Counted from the first letter of the stretch, positions 54,028 to 63,227 are shown. The stretch is 64,000 nucleotides of DNA from Vibrio aestuarianus (GCF_012395185.1 NZ_JAAZTU010000027.1:1-64000); one strand, 5' to 3'. Made by a program: numbers and translations. The notes: generated by a model not told the origin, from the sequence alone.

Positions 54028-54059
54028 TTAAGGTGCAGTTAATATTAATTGCACCTTAA
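54028..54059. repeat. 32-bp near-perfect palindrome
   Basis: Arms TTAAGGTGCA/TGCACCTTAA enclose GTTAATATTAAT, so the whole unit is palindromic except for one G-T pair. It lies 53 bases after the DHA kinase gene and 70 bases before the MFS gene. Without a downstream T-run it is not a standard plus-strand terminator; it could be an operator or an mRNA processing hairpin. Confidence 0.7.
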
Positions 54060-54129
54060 GGATGACTCTACGTGAAATAAATTAAATCTTTATTTCTGGT
54101 GAGCCAGTTTTAGATTTAAGGTCAATAAT

Positions 54130-55437
54130 ATGAATAAAGAAAACTTAGCAAGGTATTTTCAGTTCGCACTGGTTATTCTAGCTGGTGGTGCCATATTTCC
54201 TTTAGTATATTTAAAAGCACAGTACCAAGAAACTATCTTGGAAGTGTTTAATATGTCCATGGGGCAAATGAACACGATTTACACTATTTTGGGTTTTGTA
54301 TTCCTGATTGGATATTTTCCAAGTGGTGTTTTGTGTGACAAGTTCTCTGCCAAAAAATTATTAGCAGTTTCATTGTTAGGTACAGCGGCTGGCGGTTTTT
54401 GGTTCGCTCAAGTACCTAGCTACACAAGCGTACTAATGATCTTTGCTATTTGGGGATTCTCTTCTGTGTTCACTTTCTGGGGAGCGCATTTGAAAATTAC
54501 CAAAATGCTGGCAAAAGAAGGTGAAGAAGGGCGCTTCTTCGGTATTCTTGACGGTGGTCGAGGATTAGTTGAAGCCGCATTGGCGAGTATTGCGCTAATG
54601 ATCTTCACATCTGTACTTGGTGGAAGTATCGACTTTACAGATAAGAAGCTGGCACTCGAATCTGTTGTATACATGTACTCTATCGCATTAGTTATCGTTG
54701 CTGTGCTAATTATTATCTTTGTTAAAGAGGATAAACAAGCGGCTGCTGCTGCGAGCTCTAGTGAAGAGAGTAAAATAAAACTTTCAGACATTAGTAAAGT
54801 ATTTAAAAATAAATTTGTTTACCTGCATGGTATGATTATTTTCACTGGTTATACCATCTTTTGGACAAGCTACTACATTGGTGGCTACCTGCAAACAGGG
54901 CTGGGCTTTGATGCTGTAACTGTTGGTTCAATGATGGTGGGCCTACTTTGGATGCGTCCAATTGGTGGTGTGCTAGGTGGTTTTCTTGCCGATAAGCTTG
55001 GTCAAGCGAATACCATTGCGGCAGGTATTTTAGGTGGTGTTGTTTGTTTGGGGGCGTTAATAATTATACCTGGCTCAACATCGACTTATTTAATTACTGC
55101 TCTTGTCATGGTTACGGGTTTATTCTCTTATATTATTCGTGGTACTTACTGGTCACTACTCGGTCAGTCAAAGATTGACGCTGCAATTATGGGTACAGCA
55201 ATTGGTGTTATTTCAGTTGTTGGCTATATTCCAGATATTATTATTCCAGAAATGAACACTATTTTATGGGATATGTACGGCAACGAAGGTGGATACCACG
55301 CTTACTTTATTGTTAGTATGATGGTCGGATTATTCGGTATTGCGATGACAATGATTTATAAGCGCGAGCAAAAAAAAGCCAGCAAAGATGATTTAAAAGC
55401 TGAAGGTAAAGAGTTGTCACAATTATCAGATGGTTAA
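54130..55437 (+). CDS. MFS transporter of the DHA locus
   Basis: Major facilitator of 435 residues with 12 predicted helices and a central loop rich in Ala/Ser/Glu around residue 205. LGFVFLIGYFPSGVLCDKFSAKK is the TM2-TM3 signature (G-x3-D-x-S-A-K-K form of the MFS motif). It resembles sugar or organic-acid MFS carriers of the YihN type, but the substrate is not recognisable. Its place after gldA and the kinase suggests uptake of glycerol-related polyols, dihydroxyacetone or another C3/C4 substrate. Confidence 0.85.
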   Translation: MNKENLARYFQFALVILAGGAIFPLVYLKAQYQETILEVFNMSMGQMNTIYTILGFVFLIGYFPSGVLCDKFSAKKLLAVSLLGTAAGGFWFAQVPSYTSVLMIFAIWGFSSVFTFWGAHLKITKMLAKEGEEGRFFGILDGGRGLVEAALASIALMIFTSVLGGSIDFTDKKLALESVVYMYSIALVIVAVLIIIFVKEDKQAAAAASSSEESKIKLSDISKVFKNKFVYLHGMIIFTGYTIFWTSYYIGGYLQTGLGFDAVTVGSMMVGLLWMRPIGGVLGGFLADKLGQANTIAAGILGGVVCLGALIIIPGSTSTYLITALVMVTGLFSYIIRGTYWSLLGQSKIDAAIMGTAIGVISVVGYIPDIIIPEMNTILWDMYGNEGGYHAYFIVSMMVGLFGIAMTMIYKREQKKASKDDLKAEGKELSQLSDG

Positions 55438-55514
55438 GTGTTAAGTCTTCACCACAGAAATTAAATTTTAATTAGTCATGATTAAATTCATGAGGAAATA
55501 AAGCGAGAAATGTT

Positions 55515-56660
55515 ATGTTTAAAATGAATATTAATAATGATAAGAGCCGTTTTGATATTAAAGATGGTCAAAAAACAATGAAAGCCGTAGTTACTATGGG
55601 TAATGGTGGCTATGAAATGCTTGAGTACAAAGATGTACCAATGCCAGTTATTAGCGAAGGTGAAGTGCTAATTAAAGTACTTGCTGCTGGTGTGAACAAC
55701 ACTGAAATCAATACTCGCCTAGGTTGGTATTCATCAAAAGTAACCACAAGCACCAACGATATGTCTGAAGACGACAATGAGAAGGGCGCTGCTGCAAAAG
55801 AAGGCGACGGCGGTTGGAGTGAAGCAACACCATTCCCATTCATTCAAGGTACAGACTGCTGTGGTGTAGTGGTAGAAGCGTTCGAAGAAGCAGACAAACA
55901 CCTAGTAGGTAAGCGTGTTCTAGTTCGTGCATGCATTCGTCATGAAGGTTTTGATTCGCGTGAAAACATCTGGATGGCGTCTGACTTTGACGGTGCCTTC
56001 GCTCAATATGTGAAGATTTCTGCAAGCGAAGTATTCCCAGTAGAGTGTGACTGGAGTGATGCAGAGCTTGGCACAATTCCATGTGCTTACGGCACTTCTG
56101 AAAACATGGTGCAGCGCTCTGGTGTTAAAGCGGGTGACCGAGTGTACGTTGCGGGTGCATCAGGTGGCGTTGGCTCGGCGGTTGTGCAGCTTGCAAAACG
56201 TCGTGGCGCTTATGTTATCGCTGCAGCAGAAGGTGAAGACAAAATTGAACGTGTACGTTCATACGGTGCGGATGAAGTTATCGATTTTGGTAAAAATGCA
56301 TTAGACGTTCTGGGTGAAATGTCGGTGGACATCATTATTGATAATGTAGCTGGTGATAATTTCGTAAACAACCTAAAACTGCTTAAGCGTGGTGGTCGTT
56401 ACGCGACTTCTGGTGCTATCGCAGGGCCAATCGTTGAATTGGATTTCCGTACAATGTACCTACGCGACTTAACTCTTGTTGGTTGTACAGGTTGGGATGA
56501 GCCAGTATTCCCAAGCGTCATTGAAGCAATTGAAAAAGGTGAAATTAAACCTGCTCTTTCAAAAACCTTCTCTCTTTCAGACATCGTTGAAGCGCAACAA
56601 GAACTCGTGAGCCGCAAGCATGTTGGTAAGCTTGTTCTTATTCCAAACCACGAATATTAA
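55515..56660 (+). CDS. Medium-chain dehydrogenase/quinone-oxidoreductase-like protein
   Basis: MDR-superfamily oxidoreductase of 381 residues. The GroES-like part has VLIKVLAAGVNNTEINTRLGWYS, and the Rossmann motif is VYVAGASGGVGSAVVQLAKRRGA. The zinc-ADH signature GHE is replaced by GTDCCGVV, so the catalytic zinc is uncertain and the enzyme may be of the quinone-oxidoreductase type. A polar insert (SEDDNEKGAAAKEGDGG) follows the first third. Substrate unknown; it may reduce or oxidise an aldehyde or ketone of the pathway. An internal Met at residue 22 is another possible start. Confidence 0.85.
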   Translation: MFKMNINNDKSRFDIKDGQKTMKAVVTMGNGGYEMLEYKDVPMPVISEGEVLIKVLAAGVNNTEINTRLGWYSSKVTTSTNDMSEDDNEKGAAAKEGDGGWSEATPFPFIQGTDCCGVVVEAFEEADKHLVGKRVLVRACIRHEGFDSRENIWMASDFDGAFAQYVKISASEVFPVECDWSDAELGTIPCAYGTSENMVQRSGVKAGDRVYVAGASGGVGSAVVQLAKRRGAYVIAAAEGEDKIERVRSYGADEVIDFGKNALDVLGEMSVDIIIDNVAGDNFVNNLKLLKRGGRYATSGAIAGPIVELDFRTMYLRDLTLVGCTGWDEPVFPSVIEAIEKGEIKPALSKTFSLSDIVEAQQELVSRKHVGKLVLIPNHEY

Positions 56661-56668
56661 TTTAGCCG

Positions 56669-56693
56669 AGTCGGGGTTAGCTTAACCCCGACT
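56669..56693 (+). terminator. Hairpin between oxidoreductase and membrane-protein genes
   Basis: Perfect 11-base arms AGTCGGGGTTA/TAACCCCGACT with loop GCT followed by TTT. It is nine bases past the stop codon and directly before the SD of the next gene (AGAGGAAATCACA), so it probably attenuates rather than fully ends transcription. Confidence 0.7.
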
Positions 56694-56709
56694 TTTAGAG
56701 GAAATCACA

Positions 56710-57534
56710 ATGTCAATTTTCGAAAAAGTTCATGACATTAAGCACCCTACGTTGACTAAAGAAAATTGGGGTATTGAACAACCACTTGTCCGCTACAATA
56801 TCCTAGGCAAAGAAGTCGATATTAGCCAACCATCATCTACGTTCTGGGTATATCTACTGGGTGTTATCGTTACATTGGTCGGTGTTCAGTTCCTAGTAAT
56901 GCAAGATGGCCAGATGTCTCGCTTCTGGTGGGGTATTTCGATGATCCTTTGGGGTGTCGGCGCGATTATTGCTGGTACCAGTTACCAAGCGTTCGGCTAC
57001 GAGCTCAAAGCCAAATACCGTGAAGAGTGTTCATGGACCACATGGTGGGAGGTGATTTACTTAATCTTTCAACAAGTGAGTATGAATGCGATGACGGTTG
57101 CCATTGCGTACTCCTCGATACCACAAGAGTCAATTTGGTTTGATATCTTCATTTGGTACGCCGCGATCTTGACTGTGGGTTACACCATCCTCACGCTTTG
57201 GGGTGGAGTTACTGCGACTAAGTCGGTGATCACCTTTGAGTTTATGTGTGCGGCGTGTCTGCCAGCCTTTATCGCTTTTATTGGTATTAACGCAGTCACC
57301 TTTGTCAAAACCGGTGCTACGTATGATTTGCTTTGCTTGATCTCTTGGGCGCTAATTTACGCTTCATACTACTTCTACGATAAGTACTGGAAGGCAGGTA
57401 TTGGTGAGGTACTGTGGAAACAGAAGAAAATCTGGTTCTCTGAGAATGATGTCCTGCACGTAATTTTGGTTGCATGGGGGTTGTTTATGATTGCCTTACC
57501 ATTCTTCACATTCGATTACGTAGTTTTTAATTAG
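56710..57534 (+). CDS. Polytopic membrane protein of unknown function
   Basis: A 274-residue protein that I do not recognise. After a polar N terminus of about 40 residues (with HPTLTKENWGIEQP) there are seven to eight hydrophobic helices (about 45-65, 75-95, 115-135, 143-163, 170-190, 195-215, 245-270), many with Trp and Tyr. A loop EECSWTTWWEVIYLIF is notable. No transporter signature is visible. As the last gene before the terminator of the DHA arm it may be a channel, carrier partner or sensor for the locus substrate. Confidence 0.8.
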   Translation: MSIFEKVHDIKHPTLTKENWGIEQPLVRYNILGKEVDISQPSSTFWVYLLGVIVTLVGVQFLVMQDGQMSRFWWGISMILWGVGAIIAGTSYQAFGYELKAKYREECSWTTWWEVIYLIFQQVSMNAMTVAIAYSSIPQESIWFDIFIWYAAILTVGYTILTLWGGVTATKSVITFEFMCAACLPAFIAFIGINAVTFVKTGATYDLLCLISWALIYASYYFYDKYWKAGIGEVLWKQKKIWFSENDVLHVILVAWGLFMIALPFFTFDYVVFN

Positions 57535-57568
57535 TAATATCGATTAGATGTAAAGTTAAATTTTTCTT

Positions 57569-57595
57569 GAGGGGATATTATTCCCCTTTATTTTT
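57569..57595 (+). terminator. Terminator of the gldA arm
   Basis: GAGGGG/CCCCTTT-type short stem (GGGG-N8-CCCC) followed by a T-rich tract TTTATTTTT, 35 bases past the stop of the membrane-protein gene. Confidence 0.8.
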
Positions 57596-57627
57596 ATCTT
57601 TTTTGTTATTGAAAGTTGGTATTCTAT

Positions 57628-58338
57628 ATGGATGATTTATGTAGAAAGTCGAAGATAAAATCTCGAAGAGAAAAAATATTATCCATAATTGATGAGTTAG
57701 GATTTGTTAATACGAACAAACTATCTGAATACTTTAATGTAAGTCGACATACTATTCGTCGAGATTTGAATTCGTTGTCAAAACAACTAGATTTAAGACG
57801 ATTTCACGGTGGTGCGAAATGTGCTAATTCTTTGATGATTAAATGTAATGAGAGTTATAAAAATAAAATTAAAATAGGAAAGGAGATCTCGTCTTTGGTC
57901 TTTAAAGATAGCAATGTATACATAGATAGCCCTTATATAGGTGAAACTTTTGTTGGATTATTACCAGATTTTAATTTGAAGATATTAACTAATGATATTT
58001 ATATCTATCATTTAATCTCAGGTAAGGAAAATATAAAAATGTCAACGTTGGGTGGTTGTGTTGGTCAATTGGGTAGTGATTGTTACCATGCTAATTTAAT
58101 TAACTTTTCTTTTTTTGAAACTGTAGATATAGCGGTTGTTGAAGTTGATTATATTGATAGCGATGGTTACATACTTAGTAACTGTTTATCTCAAGCTACT
58201 CGGCATCGAATTGCATTGGAAAATGCTAAATATAACTATGTTATTTACAATCCTAAAAGTCATCAATCATTAGCACAATATATTTACAAAGTATATTCGG
58301 TGGAAAAGATAGGACACCTAACTGAGATTATTAAATGA
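57628..58338 (+). CDS. DeoR-family transcriptional regulator
   Basis: A 236-residue DeoR/GlpR-type regulator. N-terminal HTH with the family signature (KLSEYFNVSRHTIRRDLN, then LRRFHGGAK); the C-terminal sugar-phosphate sensor domain (DSPYIGETFVG, LTNDIYIYH, ATRHRIALENAKYNYVI) is present but diverged, with the usual DxGTT motif replaced. Start ATG at 57628; a TTG four codons earlier is possible, neither with a strong SD. The gene is clearly more AT-rich than gldA or the kinase, suggesting separate acquisition. DeoR proteins usually sense phosphorylated intermediates, so DHAP or a related phosphate is a fair guess for the ligand. Confidence 0.85.
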   Translation: MDDLCRKSKIKSRREKILSIIDELGFVNTNKLSEYFNVSRHTIRRDLNSLSKQLDLRRFHGGAKCANSLMIKCNESYKNKIKIGKEISSLVFKDSNVYIDSPYIGETFVGLLPDFNLKILTNDIYIYHLISGKENIKMSTLGGCVGQLGSDCYHANLINFSFFETVDIAVVEVDYIDSDGYILSNCLSQATRHRIALENAKYNYVIYNPKSHQSLAQYIYKVYSVEKIGHLTEIIK

Positions 58339-58562
58339 AGATGGAATACGAAAAATTACAATATCAATTAGAACATGCAAGAGCTAATTACTGGATTTTT
58401 ACAGTTTTCTGTGGAATGTTTTTAGCTCTCACTATTAATAAAATAAGACTTTTTGAATTTGATGGAATCACAGTATGCTATGTATCTCTGTTTTCCTTAG
58501 TTGGTTATGCAGCGTTAAAATTATCTGACTATATAAAAAATCTGAAGGATCAAATGAATTGA
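58335..58562 (+). CDS. Small two-helix membrane protein, unknown
   Basis: A 75-residue ORF whose ATG overlaps the stop of the DeoR gene (ATGA), so it is probably translated with it. It has a coiled N terminus (EYEKLQYQLEHARANY) and two hydrophobic helices (about 20-35 and 45-62), ending in a charged tail. No family is recognised. AT-rich like its upstream neighbour. Confidence 0.55.
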   Translation: MKMEYEKLQYQLEHARANYWIFTVFCGMFLALTINKIRLFEFDGITVCYVSLFSLVGYAALKLSDYIKNLKDQMN

Positions 58563-58603
58563 TGTTATATAAACTATAGCTAATGGTATAATTGCTTTCG
58601 ATC

Positions 58604-59068
58604 ATGAGCCAGTACATTGCTGATGCTGAAGGGGCTATAGAGCTAAGTGATATCGATAAAGCCAATTTTTCAAAGCGCTTGGTCGTCTTGAACCGTGAAA
58701 TCAATTCGCTGAATCGGTTGAGTGGTTTTAAAATTTTATCTGAAAAGGTGAATTCTTGCTGTGATAGTTCCATTGAGCACGTATTGCTAGTTATTAACGA
58801 AACTTCACGAGAATTGATCTTTAGTGAGGAGTTTGAAAGTTACAGCCAAGCAATTTCAGTTTACAACGCAGCTGAGAAAGTCACTCGTAGTTACTCAAGA
58901 TCAACCTCGAGACTCAATACCCTTCTCATATCCACAGAAAATATGGGCCAACTTTCGGAAGCTTACCCTAACTATCTAGGCGATTGTGCCTCATTCATCA
59001 CTCTGCTTGTTAAAACGTGCGCCAATCTGTCATCGAACTTGGTATGTGTAAAATACGTTTTCTTGTGA
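58604..59068 (+). CDS. Hypothetical protein, helical
   Basis: A 154-residue reading from the ATG at 58604 (TTG at 58592 is an alternative), with no visible SD. Predicted largely helical, polar, with pairs of Cys in the middle (NSCCDSS) and a Ser/Arg segment VTRSYSRSTSRLN. No family is recognised. It may be the remnant of a larger gene or a real accessory gene; the intergenic remainder up to trmA is empty. Confidence 0.45.
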   Translation: MSQYIADAEGAIELSDIDKANFSKRLVVLNREINSLNRLSGFKILSEKVNSCCDSSIEHVLLVINETSRELIFSEEFESYSQAISVYNAAEKVTRSYSRSTSRLNTLLISTENMGQLSEAYPNYLGDCASFITLLVKTCANLSSNLVCVKYVFL

Positions 59069-59152
59069 TGGCTTGGAGTTAGACTTTATCGTCCCCGTAC
59101 CCCAAGCCGTACCCAAAGCGTTTTTTGCTACAGCTAAAAACCTTTCAGATCC

Positions 59153-60262
59153 TTATTTAATACGCTCTAGAAGCACACCCGCTTCCATATGGTGGGTGTA
59201 AGGGAATTGGTCAAATAGGGCAAAACGGGTCACTTTATGTGTTTCGCCTAGAATGTCTAAGTTATCTTTTAGAGTTTCTGGATTGCAAGATATATATAAA
59301 ATACGCTCATAACCTTGCACCATTTTACACGTATCGATATCCATTCCTGAGCGTGGAGGATCAACAAAAATGGTGTTGCAGTTGTAGCTTTGTAGATCGA
59401 TATTGGCTTGTTTTAGACGGCGAAATTCACGCTTTCCTTCCATTGCTTCGGTAAAGTCTTCCGCTGACATACGGATAATTTGTACATTGTCGATCTTGTT
59501 TGCCGCAATATTGTACTGTGCCGAATCAACCGAAGGTTTCGCTAGTTCAGTCGCGAGTACACGCTCAAAATTTTGTGCTAGTGCTAATGAAAAGTTACCA
59601 TTACCGCAATACAGTTCAAGTAAGTCACCGCTACTGTCTTGGGTGCAATCTACCGCCCATTCCAACATTTTTTGCGCGACTTTACCGTTGGGTTGAGTGA
59701 AGCTGTTCTCGACTTGTTGGTAGATATAGCTATCGCCATTCACATTCAGTTTTTCTATCACGTAATCGCGATCAAGCACCACTTTCATTTTGCGTGCTCG
59801 ACCAATTAGGTTGAGGTTAAAGCCTTCATCATTCAAACGTTGTTTTAACGCTTTGGCGCTTTCAATCCATTCTTCATCTAATTGACGATGGTAAAGCAGC
59901 GATACCAGTACTTCGCCGCTTAATGTTGAGAGAAAATCGACTTGGAAAAGTTTACGGCGAAGAGAATCGCTGCCTTTTAATGCATCCGTTAATAGTGGCA
60001 TGAGGTCATTGATTAAACGGCTTGCGGCTGGAAATTGGTCGACACGGTATTTTTCACGCGTTTCTTGATTGAACATGACGTAGTAAAGGTCTTCCCCTTC
60101 GTGCCAAATACGAAACTCAGCTCGCATACGATAGTGCTGCTCTGGTGATTCAAACACTTCCAACTCTGGCACATTATAGTGTGCAAACATTTGGGTGAGA
60201 CGCTCTGTCTTTTCCGCCAATTGCTGTTGGTAGTGCTGTGGGTTTACATCAAGAGTAGCCAT
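59153..60262 (-). CDS. trmA: tRNA m5U54 methyltransferase TrmA
   Basis: Methylates U54 of tRNA (ribothymidine) with SAM; 369 residues from the ATG behind SD AAAGG, matching E. coli TrmA length. A longer frame would add 19 residues. Characteristic blocks are [38 protein letters not shown] (SAM), VDPPRSGMD and the nucleophile Cys in YISCNPETL, with Glu in [11 protein letters not shown]. Divergent from btuB; in E. coli it adjoins both btuB and yijD. Confidence 0.97.
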   Translation of the reverse strand: MATLDVNPQHYQQQLAEKTERLTQMFAHYNVPELEVFESPEQHYRMRAEFRIWHEGEDLYYVMFNQETREKYRVDQFPAASRLINDLMPLLTDALKGSDSLRRKLFQVDFLSTLSGEVLVSLLYHRQLDEEWIESAKALKQRLNDEGFNLNLIGRARKMKVVLDRDYVIEKLNVNGDSYIYQQVENSFTQPNGKVAQKMLEWAVDCTQDSSGDLLELYCGNGNFSLALAQNFERVLATELAKPSVDSAQYNIAANKIDNVQIIRMSAEDFTEAMEGKREFRRLKQANIDLQSYNCNTIFVDPPRSGMDIDTCKMVQGYERILYISCNPETLKDNLDILGETHKVTRFALFDQFPYTHHMEAGVLLERIK

Positions 60263-60429
60263 GGTATTACCTTTCTTCGGGTAGGGTGCATTCAAATAAA
60301 GAGCGCAGATTTTATTCAATCCCTCGCGCTTGTCCAGTTTTGTGCAGAATTAACCACGCATTGGAATTGTAAAACTATAGCTTATACCAATCTTTCTCTA
60401 GACAAATAATAGATAGAACAATAGTATCG

Positions 60430-60602
60430 CTTCAGCTGGTGCTGTCTGGAAGTGTAGACGGCTGAAAAAGGGAATCTGGTGCAAAACCAGAACTGACGCG
60501 CAGCGGTAAGAGAGAACGAAAGCTCAAATGACACTGCATAAGCGATGTGGGAAGTCGAGTGACTAGGTGGCGATGCCGAGCTCTTAAGTCCGAATACCTG
60601 CC
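60430..60602 (+). promoter_or_regulatory. Cobalamin riboswitch (btuB leader)
   Basis: The leader of btuB has the AdoCbl-riboswitch core: GGGAA with the following GGTGCAAAACCAG hairpin, paired helices in the middle and the B12 box AGTCCGAATACCTGCC at 60587-60602. Downstream, ACCGAAT (60607-60613) can pair with ATTCGGT (60635-60641), probably part of the expression platform; the btuB SD AGGA is at 60658. B12 binding should reduce btuB translation or transcription. The stretch 60263-60429 holds the promoters and nothing else seen. Confidence 0.95.
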
Positions 60603-60667
60603 AGCAACCGAATTGTTAATTACCCAGATGGGGGATTCGGTAGGACTTACGCGACTTAGGATACAAC

Positions 60668-62491
60668 ATGAACAACTTTTTTTTGGCGATGGCAGTAGCA
60701 TCGTTACTTCCGCATGCTTCTTATGCTCAATCTTCTGATCAAACTCTCGTTGTAACGGCAAACCGTTTCGAACAATCGACCCAATCGACTTTAGCTGATA
60801 TAGAAATTGTTTCACGGCAAGATATCGAACGTACACAGGCTAAATCTATTCCTGATGTTTTGCGTCGATTGACGGGGATTCAAATTACTCAAAATGGTGG
60901 CCGTGGACAGAATGCCTCAATTTTTGTGCGTGGTACAGGCTCTGATCAAGTCTTGGTGCTAGTGGATGGTGTGCGCTTTTCTCGCGCCGCAAAAGGTGCC
61001 GTAGACTTTAATCAAATCCCTTTAACGTATGTTGAGCGTATTGAATACGTAAAAGGTGCTCGAGCATCCCTTTATGGATCTGAAGCCATTGGTGGCGTGA
61101 TTAATATTATTACCGTTGCACGTTCTTCGAATGAAGGGACAAGATTCAGTGCAGGTTTGGGGAGTTTGGATTACAGCGAGCTAAGTATCGCCTCTGGTAT
61201 TGCTGTTTCGGATAATGGTCAGCTAAACCTTGCACTTGGTAATGAGCAAGATAAAGGTTACAACGTTAAGCCAGTACAAGGTATTAATGATGGTGATCGT
61301 CACGGGTTTGATAGCACTAATGGCTTGGTTGGTTATACGCATAAACTAAGCCAGCAATGGTCTCTGTTTGGTAGTGCCAGAGCGTATGAGAATATTTACC
61401 AATATGATAATTCGTTTGGTAGCCATAAATACTATGAGTCAGAAAAAGACGATCGTTCATTTACATTCGGTGGCCAGTATCAATCTGAAAAATGGATTGC
61501 AGAGATGCAGTTCAACACTCAGAAACAAAAGTCGTGGAATTACGAACAGTCAGCAGATAAATACTCTGGTTCTTCAGATGAACTTGAGCAAAGTAATGTG
61601 CAGTTTATTAATCACTATAAGTTATCTGATGTGATTACTTTGGCTGGTGGAGTAGACTGGCGTGACGAGTCTTATCTAGATAAAACAGCAGATCAAACTT
61701 TTAGTCGTTCAAATAGCGCGATATTTGGTATGGTGTCGGCTAGCATTTCATCGGCATTACTTGAAGCCAGTGCTCGCCTTGATGATAACGAAGAATTTGG
61801 TTCTCAATCGACTTATAACCTCGCAGCTGGCTATCAATTTGTCGAAGAGTTTGCAGTAAAGGCTTCTTATGGTACATCATTTAAAGCCCCAAACCTTTAT
61901 CAACAATATGACCCAAACTATGGTTCTAAAGATTTAACCTCTGAAGAATCTAACTCATTTGAACTCACCTTTAGTGGTTTGGTTAAAGGGGTGTATTGGT
62001 CTTTAACGGGTTACGATAATAAAATCGATAACTTGATCGATTACCACCCTTCGACTTATCAATACGTTAATGTTAACGGTGAAACTCATATCCAAGGCGT
62101 GGAGCTAACTGCTGAATTTGATACTGGTATTATCCAACATCAAATTAGTGCCGATTATAAAGACGCCGAAGAGGCAACTGGTCAGCAATTACAACGCCGT
62201 GCGAAAGAGATGTACAAATGGAATGCTTTAGTCAGTTTTGATGAAGTAGATTGGTCAATTAGCTATCTGTATGTTGGTAAACGACCTGATGTGGATTATA
62301 GCACTTACCCATATACGGATATTACGCTAGGTGCTTATTCACTATTTGATACTGCTGTAAGTTATTACGCCAACCAGTCAACGACGATAAGTGCTCGAAT
62401 TGATAATCTATTTGATAAAGAGTACGAAACAGCCAATGGTTACCCTGCACCAGAACGAGCGTATTACCTGAACGTCGCTTACCAATTTTAA
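60668..62491 (+). CDS. btuB: Vitamin B12 outer-membrane receptor BtuB
   Basis: TonB-dependent receptor of 607 residues. Signal peptide of about 20 residues ending HASYA, TonB box DQTLVVTAN directly after, plug domain with GIQITQNGGRGQNASIFVRG and VLVLVDGVRFSRAA, then a 22-strand barrel ending in the aromatic NVAYQF. Regulation by the cobalamin riboswitch upstream confirms the B12 role. In the gap to the next gene lies a terminator. Confidence 0.96.
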   Translation: MNNFFLAMAVASLLPHASYAQSSDQTLVVTANRFEQSTQSTLADIEIVSRQDIERTQAKSIPDVLRRLTGIQITQNGGRGQNASIFVRGTGSDQVLVLVDGVRFSRAAKGAVDFNQIPLTYVERIEYVKGARASLYGSEAIGGVINIITVARSSNEGTRFSAGLGSLDYSELSIASGIAVSDNGQLNLALGNEQDKGYNVKPVQGINDGDRHGFDSTNGLVGYTHKLSQQWSLFGSARAYENIYQYDNSFGSHKYYESEKDDRSFTFGGQYQSEKWIAEMQFNTQKQKSWNYEQSADKYSGSSDELEQSNVQFINHYKLSDVITLAGGVDWRDESYLDKTADQTFSRSNSAIFGMVSASISSALLEASARLDDNEEFGSQSTYNLAAGYQFVEEFAVKASYGTSFKAPNLYQQYDPNYGSKDLTSEESNSFELTFSGLVKGVYWSLTGYDNKIDNLIDYHPSTYQYVNVNGETHIQGVELTAEFDTGIIQHQISADYKDAEEATGQQLQRRAKEMYKWNALVSFDEVDWSISYLYVGKRPDVDYSTYPYTDITLGAYSLFDTAVSYYANQSTTISARIDNLFDKEYETANGYPAPERAYYLNVAYQF

Positions 62492-62497
62492 TGCCTC

Positions 62498-62519
62498 AAA
62501 CCGCCTTCGGGCGGTTTTT
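62498..62519 (+). terminator. btuB terminator
   Basis: Perfect stem AAACCGCC/GGCGGTTT with a TTCG tetraloop and T5, seven bases past the btuB stop codon. Confidence 0.95.
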
Positions 62520-62537
62520 CAATTAGTGAGTTTCACC

Positions 62538-63227
62538 ATGAAAAAGAACGTCATTATCAGTTGGTCGAGTGGAAAAGATTCTACGCTGACTTTAGAGCGC
62601 TTATTAGCAGATACGGATTACAACGTAGTTGGGCTTTATACCACGTATACGGACAACGAAGTGCCCTTCCAAGCAACGCCGCTGCATGTGATTGACTTAC
62701 AGGCTCAATTGGTTGGTTTACCGGTTATCAAAATAAAATTACCCGAAGTGTTTCCGAGTAATGAGGTCTATCAATCAACCATCATAAACGCTCTGAAATC
62801 GAGTGACTTAGAGATCAACGCCGTTGCATTTGGCGACATTTTTTGTAATGGCATTGCTGATTATCGTAAAAGCTATATTGAACCTGCTGGTTGGGAATGC
62901 GTATTGCCATTGTTGGGGGAGAATAGCCGTGCGTTGGCGGATGAAATGATAGGCTGTGGTATTAAAACGATGATCGTGACGACTGATGGACAAGCTTTAG
63001 AACCGAAATTTTGTGGTCAGTGGTATGGAGATGAGTTTCTTCAATCATTGCCACTGAGTGTCGATCCATGCGGTGAAGATGGTGAGTTTCACACTTTAGT
63101 CACTGAAGCTCCATGTTTTATCCATGGCTCGCTGCAATTAACTCTCACACACCTCGAAGAGGGGGAGCGTTTCTGTCATCAAAGATACCAGGCAAGAATA
63201 TTGCCAATTGATAAAGAGCGAGTATGA
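62538..63227 (+). CDS. DUF71/COG2102 ATP-binding protein, B12-linked
   Basis: A 229-residue ATP-PPase-fold protein of the diphthine-ammonia ligase-like family. The PP-loop is SWSSGKDSTLTLERLL; the family motif AFGDIFCNGIADYRKSY and the C-terminal DPCGEDGEFHTLV are clear. Bacteria lack diphthamide, so the eukaryotic activity does not apply; comparative-genomics work on this family predicted a B12-salvage subgroup, and its place directly after btuB fits that. Amidation of a corrinoid precursor is a possible reaction, not shown. The ATG at 62538 is chosen; GTG at 62526 is in frame. Confidence 0.85.
   Translation: MKKNVIISWSSGKDSTLTLERLLADTDYNVVGLYTTYTDNEVPFQATPLHVIDLQAQLVGLPVIKIKLPEVFPSNEVYQSTIINALKSSDLEINAVAFGDIFCNGIADYRKSYIEPAGWECVLPLLGENSRALADEMIGCGIKTMIVTTDGQALEPKFCGQWYGDEFLQSLPLSVDPCGEDGEFHTLVTEAPCFIHGSLQLTLTHLEEGERFCHQRYQARILPIDKERV

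Noticed and set aside
47207..59068. Accessory locus considered as a prophage or conjugative element
   Set aside because: No integrase, structural, mobilisation or replication genes; content is metabolic.
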